This document shows positions 21,928-34,970 of a DNA stretch of 64,000 nucleotides, piece after piece (positions within the stretch are counted from its first letter, which is position 1; each line of letters begins with the position of its first letter). Made by a program: the position numbers and the translations under genes. The notes below the pieces were generated by a model that searched no databases, had not been told where the DNA came from, and saw only the letters and a list, made by a program, of their open reading frames with translations. The stretch spans positions 39,846,620 to 39,910,619 of the forward strand of contig CM043700.1 in assembly GCA_023935145.1 (NCBI GenBank), written 5' to 3'. The stretch comes from Bretschneidera sinensis (lineage: Eukaryota > Streptophyta > Magnoliopsida > Brassicales > Akaniaceae).

Positions 21928-24015
21928 TGTAACACCCATATTCGTAAAGTAAGGGTAAAAAAATAATTTAATAAATATGACATGGAATTAAAATAATATA
22001 TATATATATATATTATATATGGGAAAGAACTAATATTTTATAAAATAATTCTTAAAAAAAAGGATGTGTGGACAGCATGTAAGGAAAAAGGAAAAAAACA
22101 CAAGGTCCAGTGTGGAGAAGGAAAAAGAAGAAAAAGAAAAACAAAGGCATGCAACACCTGGGAGTCCAGGTGTTGCTCAAGGGACACTAATCTTTATTTT
22201 AGGAAATGGTGGACACTGAGCACCATTTGGAGAAACGGTGGAACAGTGCCACCGTTAATAAATCGCATAAAATTTTACTTTATTGAATTGTTTTATTAGT
22301 TTTACCAAATCCTATTTCGTTTTCTTCAACTTCAAATACGAACTTCTCTATTTCTTTAAACACTTGGGGACTGAAAATAATACTGAAAGAGTAAAATTTT
22401 AAAGGGGTTTACAGGATAATTTTATAGAGAGTCACGCGAAGCTCTAAGAAAAACAGAAGGTAATAATGTGGGTTTTATTTTTGAATTTTAGCATACATAA
22501 AATTTCCCAGAATTCAATGTGAAAATTTTCAAAGGGTGTAAATTATGGAGGAATTGAAGAATAAATTAGAAATTTTAATATAAATATTTTGTCAAGTGTT
22601 AACGATCAGTAATCGGGGGAAATTGCAGAAAAAAGCAAGCAAAGTAATGAGGTGATCCACGAGTAGCTTTAAGTGCTACGTGGTGAGTAATCAAGATAAA
22701 TATGACATATATAGTGATAATATTTGAATAAATTATTGACTTATGATTTAGTTATGATTGATAGCTATGATTGGAATAATTGATGTGTAAAGATATTTTT
22801 TTATGAAAAATAATATTATTGGAATAATGAGTCGATTTAATGATAAATGTGATGAGTGAAATTCTTGATGAGCTATGGATGATGATTTGTTGTGATATAT
22901 GAGGAGAAGAAATTAGTGAAATTAATCAAATAGTAATTTGAGAAGAATCGAGATAAAAAATTTGAATGTCCGAATACATGCATGTTTTTATATTATATAC
23001 ATATGCATATTTCATATCATTGTTCATATGCATATACATGAAATAAAAGAACCATGAGGGCAGCCGGTCTAAATGAAAACCATGATAGCCGGTATATGCT
23101 GGAAATATATAAAAACCGTGATAGCCGGTATATGCTGGAAATAAATGAAAACCGTGACAGCCGGTATATGCTGGAAATAAATGAAAACCGTGACAGCCGG
23201 TATATGCTGGAAATAAAATAACTGGGAAGGCAACCTGTCTAAGATAAAACATGTCGACATGTGGGAAGACGTTTCTAATAATAATAATATTTATATTCAC
23301 ACATTGCATTTGCTTTAAATTTTGATTGTTATTACTTTAGATGCTAAAGTGTTATTCATGATTATAAATTTATTGATAGATGAATGAGTCTCATAGAGAG
23401 ACATTTATGCTGAGAAGAAATATAGAAATATGAAATGATGAGAATTATCTAGGTGACTGATTATAAGCTATGAACCTCATAATGAGGTAATTATGAGATA
23501 GAATTGATAGTCTCAAGATGATGATTAATTATATGAGAAGAAGAGATTTATAAAGGATGGGGATTTGATATGAGTAGTGATAATAGAATGTTATTATCAA
23601 AATATGAGATATAGATGAATGAATATTGAAAGACTAATTATAAAAATTGAATACTTCGAGTAAGTTTAATTCACTGAGCTTGTGAAGCTCACCCCTCATT
23701 GTTAAATAATTTCAGGTAGTAAGCAAGACAGATAGTTTGGTGAGATGAGATTCAGATAAAGTCGTTATCTGTAAGCCACGTGGTCCACATCCTCATACCA
23801 ATGGAAAAAAAATATTTGTAAATATTCATGCATATTACGTTGTATATAATGTTTAAGTCAAGATCTGATGATGTATCTCCCTTATTGAGGGTTAAGGATT
23901 GATGTAAAAATTGTAGTTGATATTATTTTTATTGTTGAATATAGGTGTCATGTTGGGATTTTCAAAATGTGACAACACCGTCTTTGGGGTGGCCAACCCG
24001 AGATAGGTCGTTACA
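21928..24015 (+). repeat. 5' LTR of element C
   Basis: 2088 bp, starting TGTAACACCC and ending GTCGTTACA before the primer site. It is homologous throughout to 459-2632 and, antisense, to the element D LTR. Confidence 0.88.
23089..23232 (+). repeat. 36-bp minisatellite inside the LTR of C
   Basis: Units start at 23089, 23125, 23161 and 23197 with the core CCGGTATATGCTGGAAATA. The 3' LTR of the same element has three recognisable units (34075, 34111, 34147). Confidence 0.85.
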
Positions 24016-24019
24016 ATTT

Positions 24020-24031
24020 TGGTATCAGAGC
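24020..24031 (+). other. Primer-binding site of element C
   Basis: A perfect TGGTATCAGAGC four bases after the LTR. Confidence 0.9.
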
Positions 24032-24116
24032 TTTAAGTTTTATGATTCTGTAGACAGTATAAGAACTTAATGAAGTGGAAAATCTAAATAAACTATATTT
24101 TAATACATAGTCTAAG

Positions 24117-25150
24117 GATGACATGTTGACGTGCTAGAGCTGAAACATAAGGGGAGGTTGAGTATGTGGTTCTTGCAAAGGAACAGATTGATAGTGCAGT
24201 TGGTACTAATAGAACTGGAAGAGAATCTAAGGTTAAGAGGGATAAATTGAGAGAAGCTCTTGATCATGTTATAGAGAGGATGAATACAGCTGAAGAAATG
24301 ATTGGTAATTTGCATAGGAGATTATAGGAGAGGGGTAGAATAGAACTTGAAGTGGGGAGACAAGAGGTTCATGAGGGAGAATGTGTGTTTGCACATGAGA
24401 TGCAAGGTGATTGTTTTGTGAGATTTCTTAAGTTTAAACCCCAGTCTTTTAGAGGATCTATAAATCCTATAGAAGTTGAGCAGTGGATTAGACATGTCAA
24501 TAAATATTTTGAGGTCTTACCAGTGACAGATAGAGAAAAGATTACTTTTGCTTCATTTATGCTGGAAGGTGAGGCTTCTCAATGGTGGGAGGATATTTTG
24601 CCCATAGTAAGCACACAGGTAGAATAACCTTTAACTTGGAGTAAGTTTAAGGATGAGTTCTTTGTGAAGTATTTTCCACACACCTTTCGGGCACAACAAG
24701 AGAGAGATTTTATTCATCTAAGGCATAGTAATTTATCGGTGGTTAAATATGATAGTAGATTCATAACCTTGTCAAGGTTTTTACCAGAATTAGTGAATAC
24801 GGAGGAGAGGAAGTGTAAGAGATTTTTAAACGGATTACACTATGATATTCAGACTAATCTTTCCTATATAGGCATCGAAAATTATGTTATACTAGTGGAT
24901 AAAGCATTACAAATTGAGAAAGATTTGATGGAGTTTAGAGGTAGGAAGGAATGGCTGAAGAGGTCTAGATTTGAGGGACCTAGAGGTGGTGACAGTACGA
25001 TTGTGCAGGGTGGGAAACCACCCCAAAGGGGGCGTCCCTTGTCACAAGGAACTATAGTACAGAGTCAGAGGCTAGCAGGATCTGTTGCTTTTGTAGCTCA
25101 GAGTAATATTGGTAGGACCCATAGATCCGGGAGACAAGCTATGGGAAGTG
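24117..25150 (+). pseudogene. gag of element C, interrupted
   Basis: It begins ATG ACA TGT TGA, so a stop follows after three codons. Further in-frame stops lie near 24150, 24325 and 24625. The gag core is clear at 24352-24627 (EMQGDCFVRFLKF, EASQWWEDILP) and continues from 24664 with [22 protein letters not shown] and ERKCKRFLNGL, then an Arg/Ser/Gly-rich tail. The zinc knuckles are missing because the deletion joins gag to integrase at about 25150. Confidence 0.8.
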
Positions 25151-26150
25151 GGAGTTATAGTACATAGACTTTCTAAATCTTCACATTTCCTTCCTATTAA
25201 AACTACATGGAGTCCTGAAAAGTTGGCTGAATTATATGTAGTGGAGATTGTAAGATTACATAGAGTACCTTTGAGCATTGTATCAGATAGAGATTCTAGA
25301 TTCATTTCTAGATTTTGGAGGGGTTTCCAAGAAGTTATGGGTACACAATTGCAGTTTAGTACAACTTTGCATCCACAAACTAATGGGCAAGTAGAGAGAA
25401 TCATCAGAATACTAGAAGATATGCTGAGGGCAAGTGTATTGAGTTTCTTAATAAGCTAGGATGCTTATTTGCCTTTGATCGAATTTGCATACAATAATCA
25501 GTATCAAACTAGTATTGAGATGGCACCATTTGAATCTTTATAAGGTAGGAGGTGTAGAACTCCAATATGTTGGGAAGAAGTTGGAGAAAAAAAGATTTTT
25601 GGTCTAGAAATGATAGATTTGACTACTGAGATGATCAAACTGGTTAGAGAGAACCTTAGAGCAGCATAGAACAGGCAGAAGGGATATGCTGATAGTAGAA
25701 GATGATCTCTCGAGTTTCAAGTTGGTGATTGGATATTTTTTAAGATATCTCCGTGGAAGGGTGTGTTGAGGTTTAAAAAAAAAGAAAAGTTGAAGTCGAG
25801 ATTTTTGGGGCCATATGAGGTGATTGAGAGAGTTAGACCAGTAGCACATCGATTGGATTTGCCCCCAGAGTTAAAGCAATTACATAATGTGTTTCATGTG
25901 TCACTTTTGAGAAAGTACTTACACGAAGAATTTCATAGTATCTTGAATCAAGAAATAGAACTTTAGGAAGATTTGACCTTTATACAAGTACCAGTCAGAA
26001 ATCTGGACAGAAAGGAACAAGTCTTGCGTAATAAAGTTATTCAATTGATTCAAGTTGGTGAAGCAAAGATGTTGAAGAAATTACTTGGGAACATGAAGCA
26101 AGAATGAGGAAAGAATACCCCCCGACTCTTTCATTAGTTAGGTAAGAAAA
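25145..26150 (+). pseudogene. Integrase C-terminal half and chromodomain-like end of element C
   Basis: Sequence from HRLSKSSHFLPIK through SIVSDRDSRF, HPQTNGQVER and EFAYNNQYQTS matches the integrase core of the Tekay element here. [11 protein letters not shown] and PVRNLDRKEQVLRNK follow as the chromodomain-like end. The first catalytic Asp region is lost in the deletion. Several in-frame stops (near 25457, 25541, 25667, 25703, 25963) and a late frameshift make it non-functional. Confidence 0.82.
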
Positions 26151-26170
26151 TTTCAGGGACGAAATTTTAT

Positions 26171-26184
26171 AAGGTGGGTAGAAT
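26171..26184 (+). other. Polypurine tract of element C
   Basis: AAGGTGGGTAGAAT directly precedes the 3' LTR start TGTAACACTCG. Confidence 0.8.
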
Positions 26185-26248
26185 TGTAACACTCGTATTC
26201 GTAACATAAGAGTAAAAAAATAATTTAATAAATATGACATGGAGTTAA

Positions 26249-26285
<37 letters not shown>

Positions 26286-26911
26286 AAGGAACTAATATTT
26301 TATTAAAAAATTCTTTATAAAAAAAAAGACACGTGGACAGCATATAAGGAAAAAAGAAGAAAAAACGCAAGGTCTAGCGTGGAGAAGGAAAAAGAAGAAG
26401 AAAAAAGGCATGCAACACTTTGAAGTCCAGGTGTTGCTCAAGCGATACTAATCTTTAATTTAGGAAATGGTGGACACTGAGCACCATTTGAAGAAATGGT
26501 GCAACTGTGCCACCGTTAATAAATCGTATAAAATTTTACTTTATTGAATTGTTTTATTAGTTTTACCAAATCCTATTTGGTTTTCTTCAACTTCAAATAC
26601 GAACTACTCTATTTCTTTAAACACTTGGGGACCCAAAAAAAGGTTGAAAGAGTAAAATTTTGAAGGGGTTTATAGAAGAATTTTATAGAGAGTTACGGGA
26701 AGCTCTAAGAAAAACAGAAGGTAACAACGTGAGTTTTATTTTTGAATTTTAGCATGCATAAAATTTCCCTAAATTCAATGTAGGAATTTTCAAAGGATGT
26801 GACTTGTGAAGGAACTGAAGAATAAATTAGAAATTTTAATATAAATATTATGTCAGGTGTTGACGATCAGCAACCGAGGGAAATTGCTGGAAAAAAAAAG
26901 CAAGAAAGGCA
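26185..26911 (+). repeat. 3' LTR of element C, first part
   Basis: Homologous to the first 720 bp or so of the 5' LTR, including an AT microsatellite near 26250-26282. Interrupted by the copia element; AGGCA at 26907-26911 is the left target duplication. Confidence 0.85.
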
Positions 26912-26991
26912 TGTTATATGAATCTTGATACTAATACACAAATAATCAATGATACAATCAAGTTCTTTTCATATTAAACTTGTCAAGAATT

Positions 26992-27034
<43 letters not shown>

Positions 27035-27460
27035 AGAAGATGAGTTAGAAACAACTCGGAATCCATTGCAAGCAAGCCTCCTTGGGTTGATCTTCTAAGA
27101 CTACAGGGAGAATCACCTTTGGTATGGGAACCAATCAACTGAATGTTAGAGGGGAGGGAGAAGAACTGTCTGTTTCAATAAAATTTTAATACACACGTTA
27201 AACACCCTCCTCTGATGTTTTTTTATTTTCCTGTGCCATAGGGACCATAACCCTAATAGTTACCTCACACATGTGCATTGGGTCTTTGGCCCATTAACAA
27301 AGACCTATACCACATCAGGCTTCTACATATAAGGTGGCCCATACTAAAAAACCTTGATACTTTAGAGACCCATAAAATTATATCACTTAATTGGGTCCTT
27401 TATTAGATAACAGGTTTACATGTACAATGTTATAACATATCTGAACCCAAAATTCCAACA
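26912..27460 (-). repeat. 3' LTR of the copia element
   Basis: 549 bp with TGTTATATG and TTCCAACA ends on the plus strand. It contains a long TA repeat at 26994-27032 that is shorter in the other LTR. Confidence 0.9.
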
Positions 27461-27474
27461 ATCTCCCACTTGGG
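27461..27474 (-). other. Polypurine tract of the copia element
   Basis: The minus strand reads CCCAAGTGGGAGAT directly before the 3' LTR. Confidence 0.85.
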
Positions 27475-27895
27475 TTATATATGTTATCCTTTATATTGTA
27501 CATGAAGATAACCTTAATTGAGCTCATTTGTGCTATCTAAACCAAAATATCCAACAACAATCTGGTCCTTTAACCATATCAATGTAGGATCAAAGTGGTC
27601 TTTATCACATTTATCGTAACAAGACCCATCAATGGTCATAACACTAACACAATTAACAACATAGATCTAGTATGGATGTGTAGCATGGAAATTACATGAA
27701 ACGTGATCTTAAACATGTCAATTTCCAACTGGTCTTCCATATGACTCAAAATAATCATATGAAATACTTTCAAACATTAAATGCAAAATTGCATTGAAAG
27801 TCATCATAGAGTAATCAAAAATACATAATCCAAAGTCTGTACAGAACAACATAACCATGTCAATTAAGCAAAAGTAAAAGGCCAAATACGTTTCA

Positions 27896-30800
27896 CTATA
27901 CGAGCATATGGTCCAAAAGAACAACACCCATATGAGCAACATGCTCATGGAACACTATGGGTGGCAAACCCTTAGTAAGCGGATCTGCAATCATAGAGTT
28001 TGTACTAATCTGCTCAATTGAAACTTGAGAATTCTAGACTCTCTCTTTGACAACCAGAAACTTGATGTCAATATGCTTTGACCTCGACGAGCTTCGGTTG
28101 TTCTTGGAATACAACTCAGCAGCCTTTTTATCACAATAAATTGTTAATGGTCTATCAATACCACCAACCATGCGCAGCCCAGTGATAAAATTTCGCAGCC
28201 ATATTTCTTGATTTGATGCCTCATGGCAAGCTATGAACTCTACCTCCATGGTGGAAGTAGCTATGAGTGATTGTTTCACACTCTTCCATGATATAACTCC
28301 TCCAGCTAACATAAAGACATAGTCAGAAGTGGATCTTCTGCTATCGAGACACCCAGCAAAATCGGAGTCTGAATACCCAACAATCTCCAAAAGATCCGAT
28401 CTCCGATATGTGAGCATATAATCCTTTGTTCTCTGTAGATATTTCATAACCCATTTAGCTGCTTTCCAATTATCCACGCCCGGGTTACTCAAATATCTGC
28501 TTAGTATTCCAACAATGTACACAATGTCCAGTCGCGTACATACTTGTGCATACATGAGACTTCCAACAGCCAAAGCATAGGGATATTTCTCCATTTCCTT
28601 CTTCTCAAGTTCATTTTTCGGACATTGAAGCAAACTGGACTTATCACCCTTTGCCACGGGTGTGTTTCCTGGTGCACAACCACTCATGCTAAATCTACTT
28701 AGCACTTTATCAATATAGGCTATCTGTAACAGTCCAAGTATACCTCTGGAACGATCTCTATGGATCTGTATACCCAAAACAAAGGATGTATTGCCAAAAT
28801 CTTTCATTTCAAATTTACTTGATAGAAATCTCTTGGTTTCATGCAATAGGCCTATATCACTGCTTGCCAGTAGAATGTCATCTACATATAGCACCAGGAT
28901 AATAAATTTGCTCCCACTGAACTCGAGATATATGCACTGATCAACGGTGTTTGTAATCACCTGATCAAATTTCCAATACTATTGTCGTGATGCCTGTTTT
29001 AAGCCATAAATGGACTTTTTAAGCTTGCATATAAGACGCTTTGAATCTTTGGACTCATAGTTCTCCGGTTGCACCATGTATAATGTTTCTTCAATGTTTC
29101 CATTGAGAAATATTGTTTTAACATTCATTTGATGTAGTTCCAAATCATAGTGAGCTACAAGTGCCATAATGATTCTAAAGGAATCTTTCATCGAAACCGG
29201 TGAAAAAGTCTCTTTAAAATCAATGTCTTCCTTTTGAGTGAAACCTTTGACGACTTGGTAGGCCTTATACCTTTCAATGTTGCCTTTTAAATCACGTTTG
29301 GTTTTAAATATCCATTTGCAACTAATCGGTTTTACATCTTTGGGCAACTTTACTAAGTCCCAAACACCATTGGCATCCATTGATTTCATCTCATCGTTCA
29401 TGGCTTCAATCCACTTTTCAGAATTAGGACATTGTGTGACTTTACTAAAATAAGTCGGATCATCTTTCAGACCCATATCAAACTCATGTTCTTGGAGATA
29501 TACAATATAATCAGTCGAAATTTCATTTCTCTTTTCTCTAGTGGATCTCCTTAATGGCACTTCCACTTGAGGTTGTTGAGGTACCTCTTGATGAACCTCA
29601 GGCGGTTCTTGATTTTGAGCAGGTGACAATTCAGGTTCGTCATCAATGTGTTGGATCTCCGGATTTGCATTTTGAATAACATTAGGTATGGATACCTGAA
29701 CATTTTCAATTGCAACAACAGGAATGTAAACACATTCCTCTTCAAAATTGACTTGCCTGAGTTGGTCTCTCCCACTTAACTCAACATCCTCAATGAACTT
29801 GGCATTACCTATTTCGAAAAAAGATCTATTAGAGGAATCATAAAATTTGAAGCCCTTTGATCTTTCAGAGTATCCAACAAAATAACAGCTAAGAGTCCTT
29901 GAGTCTAGCTTCTTCTCATTTGGCTTATATGGTCGAGCCTCAGCTAGACATCCCCAAACATGCAAATGCTTAATGTTAGGCTTTTTGTCTGTCTATAACT
30001 CTTATGGGGTTTTAGCTACTGCTTTACTTAGAAGTCTGTTCAGGATGTAAACTGCAGTCTTGATGGCTTCACCCCAAAGCGATTCTAGCAAAGAAAAATG
30101 ACTAATCATACTTCTTATCATATCCTTTAAGGTTCGGTTTCATCTCTCAGCTACATCATTTTGACTAAGAGTCCCTAGCATGGTGTATTGAGGAACGATC
30201 CCACATTCCATCAAAAATTTGGCGAAGGGTCTCGGACGTTGTTAATCTGATCCATCATATCTACCGTAGAATTCACCTCCACGGTCAGATTTGACAACCT
30301 TAATTTTCTTGCCTAATTGATTTTCAACTTTGGCTTTGAAATTCTTGAACATGTCTATAGATTGAGACTTCTAATGAATTAAATAAAGATAGTCATACTT
30401 GGAGTAGTCATCTGTGAAAGTGATAAAATATTGTTGTCCATTCCAAGAAGCTATAGGGAATGGACCACAAATATCCATATATATCAATTCTAAGACATTA
30501 TTACTCCTATTAGCGCCTTTATTTTTAACATTTGTTTGTTTTCCCTTAATGCACTCAATGCAGACTTCAAAATCTGACAAATCTAAGGGATCAAGAATTC
30601 CTTCTGGCACAGGTCTTTGAATCCTTTGTTTAGAAATATATCCTAAACATTTGTGCCATAACATTAATGAATTCTCATTTGTTAATCTGCACTTAATACC
30701 AACATTTCTTGTATGCAAGGATTCATTTTCTTTGGAGGCAATCATATCTAGTTTATATAAATTATCAATTAAAGAACCAGTACCAAACAAATTTGAATTC

Positions 30801-31951
30801 TGAAAAAGACTAAACTTTTTATTTCCAAATGAACAAGAAAAACCTGATTTGTCCAAACATGAAATAGAAACCAAATTCCATCTAAAAGACGGTACATAAA
30901 AAGTCTTATCCAAATCCAAATTACAACTAGATTCTAATTGTAATCTAAATAAACAAACTGCCTCCACAGGAGCTCTTTCGCCATTTCCTACATAGATAAA
31001 TCTTTCAGCATCAGTTGGCGTTCGGCTCCTTATGCACCCCTGCATAGAAACACTTATGTGAGTAGTTGCACCTGTATCTATCCACCAAGTGTTCTTAGGT
31101 ACTAAGGCCAAATTAACTTCAGAACAAACAAAGTTTAGAAGTTTACCCTTCTTCTCACGCCAGGTCACATACTTGGCGTATTTTGTGCAGTCTTTCTTCA
31201 CATGACTAGCTTTGTGGCAAAAGAAACAAGTTATATCTTTATCTTGTTTATGCTGTCCCTTGCGGTTTGAATTTTCAAACCCTGCAGTTTCCTTTCCTTT
31301 AATGTTCATCTTTCTTTTCTTGCTGGAACTAGGGTCATGATAAGTTGATGCTAAATAAGCACTTTCAACCTTTTCATGATTAAGTCTCTCTTCCTCTTGT
31401 ACATATTGAGCAATCAACTCATTCAAAGTCCATTTCTCTTTTTGAGTATTGTAACTAATTTTGAAAGGACTGAATTATGTAGGAAGAGAGATCAAGACTA
31501 AGTGCACCAGAATGTCTTCTGGCAATTCCAGCTTGAATGCCTTTAGTCTTGTCATAAGGTTTGATATCTCCATGATGTACTCTCTTATATTCCCCTTCCC
31601 CTTGTACCGCATTGAGACAAGCTTAGTCAAGATGGTGCTTGTCTCAACCTTTTCGTTTGTGGCGAATCGGTCTGCTATTTAGGAGAGGAATTTCTTAGCA
31701 TCATTTTCATCAGGAATAGAACCCCTGATGGTATCCGGAATCAAGTGCTTCATACTCGTTAGGCTCATATTGTTTGTTCGCTCCCACTTTTCATATACAA
31801 CCTTTTTCTCATCGGTACTATCGCTGGTCAAAGGTGCAGGGCGATCGACCCTTAATGTATAGTCTAATTCCATGCACCCCAGCACGATCATAAAGTTGTC
31901 ACTTCTTGAAATTTGTGTCGTTAAACACGAAAATGCTATTGATATTAGCAA
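27896..31951 (-). pseudogene. Copia gag-pol polyprotein, multiply stopped
   Basis: One frame runs from about 31951 to a TAG at 27896. It has a gag domain, a CCHC knuckle (CFFCHKASHVKKDC), protease WWIDTGATTHIS, the integrase zinc region and core (MDICGPFP, KSDRGGEFY), RT with YVDDILLASSD, and RNase H (GYSDSDFAGC) ending ADPLTKGLPP. In-frame stops fall at 31679, about 31475, 30371, four in 29990-30250, 28979 and 28034. RT motif A reads MNVKTIFLN, so the usual catalytic Asp is Asn. In the integrase zinc region LGYIS stands where LGHIS is usual, losing a His ligand. No frameshift was needed to follow it. Confidence 0.9.
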
Positions 31952-33060
31952 AAATCGACGCTACAATAAACAAGAACAAAAGCTCACAATTAGTAACAAG
32001 TCATATATATATGAATCAAAACAAAATTGTATACATATACACATGCATGTGGGCCCATAACAAGTTACCTAGCACAACATTAATACTTAGTCTTTGGACA
32101 GAAATATCAACTTGTAAGTGGTATCTCAAATATAGTTCATGAATATTGATAATCTAACCTGCCAAATAATGTGCCTTTCTTTGGACCGACACATTATTCG
32201 CATGGCAACCTTTATTTGTCACATATTCACAACTATTTTAATCTATTAACAATGCAAAAATAATCTTCCTTTGGGCCGATTATTTTCACATATTAATAGT
32301 ATGTTTATATGTCTTAAAATAAATAAATTTACATATTAGAGATTGCTTTGGTAACATAATACTTCAATTCATTCATCTCAAAAAACATTAAACATAAAAT
32401 TCGGAACAAAATCCTTAAAAAAAAAATTGCCCTTTACCTTGACCGGCGCTAGTAATCTGCCCGAAGGACAGATCGCTGGTGCTGCAGCGCCAGTTCTCTG
32501 GATTTTGGGACTGACTATAGTGGTCCTCTATAATGAATACCAAAATAATATGCTTGCAATTGGCAAGCTGTCATGACAATAAAAAATTATTTCTACAATT
32601 TCCACTTTACTACATATTTTGAGCATATCCAGAATATCATGGCAAGTTGTCATGACAATAAATAATGATTTCTACAATTTTCACCTTTACCATACCAATT
32701 ATCTGTGCATATCATTCTTCCATCTATTATAGAAAATTTTTTAAAACGGCTATCTTTATCATATGAACCAGCACCAAAGGGCTTAAGGCATAATTTACGG
32801 AATTAGCCTAAAACAGAAAGATCAAAGCCAGCGCCGTAATGCTGGTTTGATAAACTGCAATTTGCAGTTACAAAAAACAGTCGCTAAATTCATACCAAAA
32901 AAAAAATCATATTTTGATATACCAATTGTAATCATACAATCTCATCAACAAACATAGATTTATAGCAATTTTTTCAAAACAAATTTCTGCCCTAAACATG
33001 CTTTATGGGAGAAATTCAAGAAACTCAATTTTCATATGAATCTCAACAATTTAACATGAA
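31952..33060 (-). other. Copia leader and start of gag, degraded
   Basis: The region between the primer site and the readable gag is AT-rich, with a GC-rich patch near 32440-32520. No intact gag start codon could be chosen. Confidence 0.5.
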
Positions 33061-33074
33061 AGGCTCTGATACCA
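33061..33074 (-). other. Primer-binding site of the copia element
   Basis: The minus strand reads TGGTATCAGAGCCT two bases inside the 5' LTR, matching initiator tRNA-Met. Confidence 0.9.
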
Positions 33075-33076
33075 CT

Positions 33077-33599
33077 TGTTATATGAATCTTGATACTAAT
33101 ACACAAATAATCAATGATACAACCAAGATCTTTTCATATTAAACTTGTCAAGAATTCATATATATATATATATTAAGAAGATGAGTTAGAAACAAACAGG
33201 AATCCATTGCAAGCAAGCCTCCTTGGGTTGATCTTCTAAGACTACAGGGAGAACTACCTTTGGTATGGGAACCAATTAACTGAATGTTAGAAGGGAAGAA
33301 GAAGAACTGTCTGTTTCAATAAAATTTTAGCGCACACATTAAACACCCTCCCCATGTCTTTTTATTTCCCTGTGCCTTAGGGACCATAACCCTAACAGTT
33401 ACCTCACACATGTGCATTGGGTCTTTGGCCCATTAACAAATACCCATATCATATTGAGCTTCTACATATAAGGTGGCTCATACTAAAAAACCTTGATACT
33501 TTGGAGACCCATAAAATTATATCACTTAATTGGGTTCTTTATTAGATAACTGGTCTACATGTACAATGTTATAACATATCTAAACCCAAAATTCCAACA
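33077..33599 (-). repeat. 5' LTR of the copia element
   Basis: 523 bp, homologous to 26912-27460 with a shorter TA run and scattered substitutions; followed by AGGCA. Confidence 0.9.
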
Positions 33600-33604
33600 A
33601 GGCA

Positions 33605-34970
33605 AGGAGCTGATCCACGAGTAGCTTTAAGTACTACGTGGTGAGTTAGATTTACTTTAAGTAATCAAGATAAATATGAAATATATAGTGATAATATTTG
33701 AATAAATTATTAACTTACAATTTGGTGGTAGATAAAAATCGGTTGATAGCTATGATTGGAATAATTGATGTGTAGAGAATTCCTTTTATGAAAAATAATA
33801 TTATTACAATAATGAGTCGATTTAATAATAAAGTTGATAAGTGAAATTCTTGACGAGCTATGGATGATGATTTGGTGTGATATATGAGTAGAAAAAATTA
33901 GTGAAATTAATCAAATAGTAATTTGAGAAGATTCAGGATAACAAATTTGAATGTCTGAATACATGCGTATTTTTATATTATTATATATAAGCATATTTCA
34001 TATCATTGTTCATATGCATATACATGAAATAAAAGAACCAAGTGGGCAGTCAGTCTAAATGAAAACTGTGACAGCCGGTATATGTTGGAAATAAATAAAA
34101 ATCGTGACAGCCGGTATATGTTGGAAATAAATGAAAACCGTGACAGCAGGTATATGCTGGAACTAAAAGAACCGGGAGGGCAGCCGATCTAAATAAAATA
34201 AAAAAACCAAGAAGGTAGCTGGTCTAAGATAAAACATGTTGACATGTGGGAAGACGTTCCCAATTATAATAACATTTAAATTCATGCATTGCATTTGCTT
34301 TAAATATTGATTGTTATTACTTGAAATGCTAAAGTGCTATTCGTGATTGTAAATTTATTGATAGATGAATGAGTTTCACAGAGAGACATTTATGCTAAGA
34401 AGAAATATGGAAATATGAAATGATAAGAATTATCTTGGTGATTGATTATATGCTATGAACCTCATAATGAGATAATTATGAGATATAATTGATAGTCTCA
34501 ATATGATGATTAATTATATGAGAATAAGAGATTTATGAAGGATGGGGATTTGATATGAGTAGTGATAATAGAATGTTATTATCAAAATATATGAGATATA
34601 GATGAATGAATATTTAAAGACTAATTATACAAATTGAATAATTCAAATAAGTTTAATTCACTGAGCTTGTGAAGGTCACCCCTCATTGTTAAATAATTTT
34701 AGGTAGCAGGCAATACAAATAGTTTAGTGAGCTGAGATTTAGACAAAGTCATTATCTGTAAGCCACGTGGGCCACATCCTTAGACTAATGGAAAAAATAT
34801 TTGTAAATATTCATTCATATTACATTGTATATAATGTTTAACTCAAGATCTGAATGATGTATCTCCCTTATTGAGGGTTGAGGATTGATGTAAAAATTTC
34901 AGTTGGTATTATTTTTATTGTTGCATACAGGTGTCATGCTAGGATTTTCAAAATGTGACAGCACCGTCTT
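33605..34970 (+). repeat. 3' LTR of element C, second part, right end missing
   Basis: It continues the LTR after the copia element, including three 36-bp repeat units from 34075. It stops at ACCGTCTT, about 40 bp before the expected TTACA end, and joins sequence homologous to 19336 onward. Confidence 0.85.

Larger units (their letters stand above)
26912..33599 (-). mobile_element. Decayed Ty1/copia element (Tnt1-94-like) nested in the LTR of C
   Basis: The element is 6.7 kb on the minus strand with LTRs at 26912-27460 and 33077-33599, primer site, gag-pol and polypurine tract, flanked by AGGCA at 26907-26911 and 33600-33604. The LTRs differ at many positions, so it is clearly older than the Tekay element. 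Gag-pol is one recognisable frame with at least eight stops. Domain order PR-INT-RT-RH is the Ty1/copia order. Confidence 0.92.
21928..34970 (+). mobile_element. Ty3/gypsy element C, deletion derivative with a nested copia element
   Basis: It has a 5' LTR (21928-24015), primer site, gag, a fused integrase end, a polypurine tract and a 3' LTR split by the copia element (26185-26911 and 33605-34970). The internal region is only 2169 bp: the end of gag, protease, RT, RNase H and the start of integrase are gone. The 3' LTR lacks its last 40 bp or so and joins other DNA at GTCTT. It cannot supply its own proteins, but the LTR, primer site and polypurine tract once allowed movement in trans. Confidence 0.85.
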
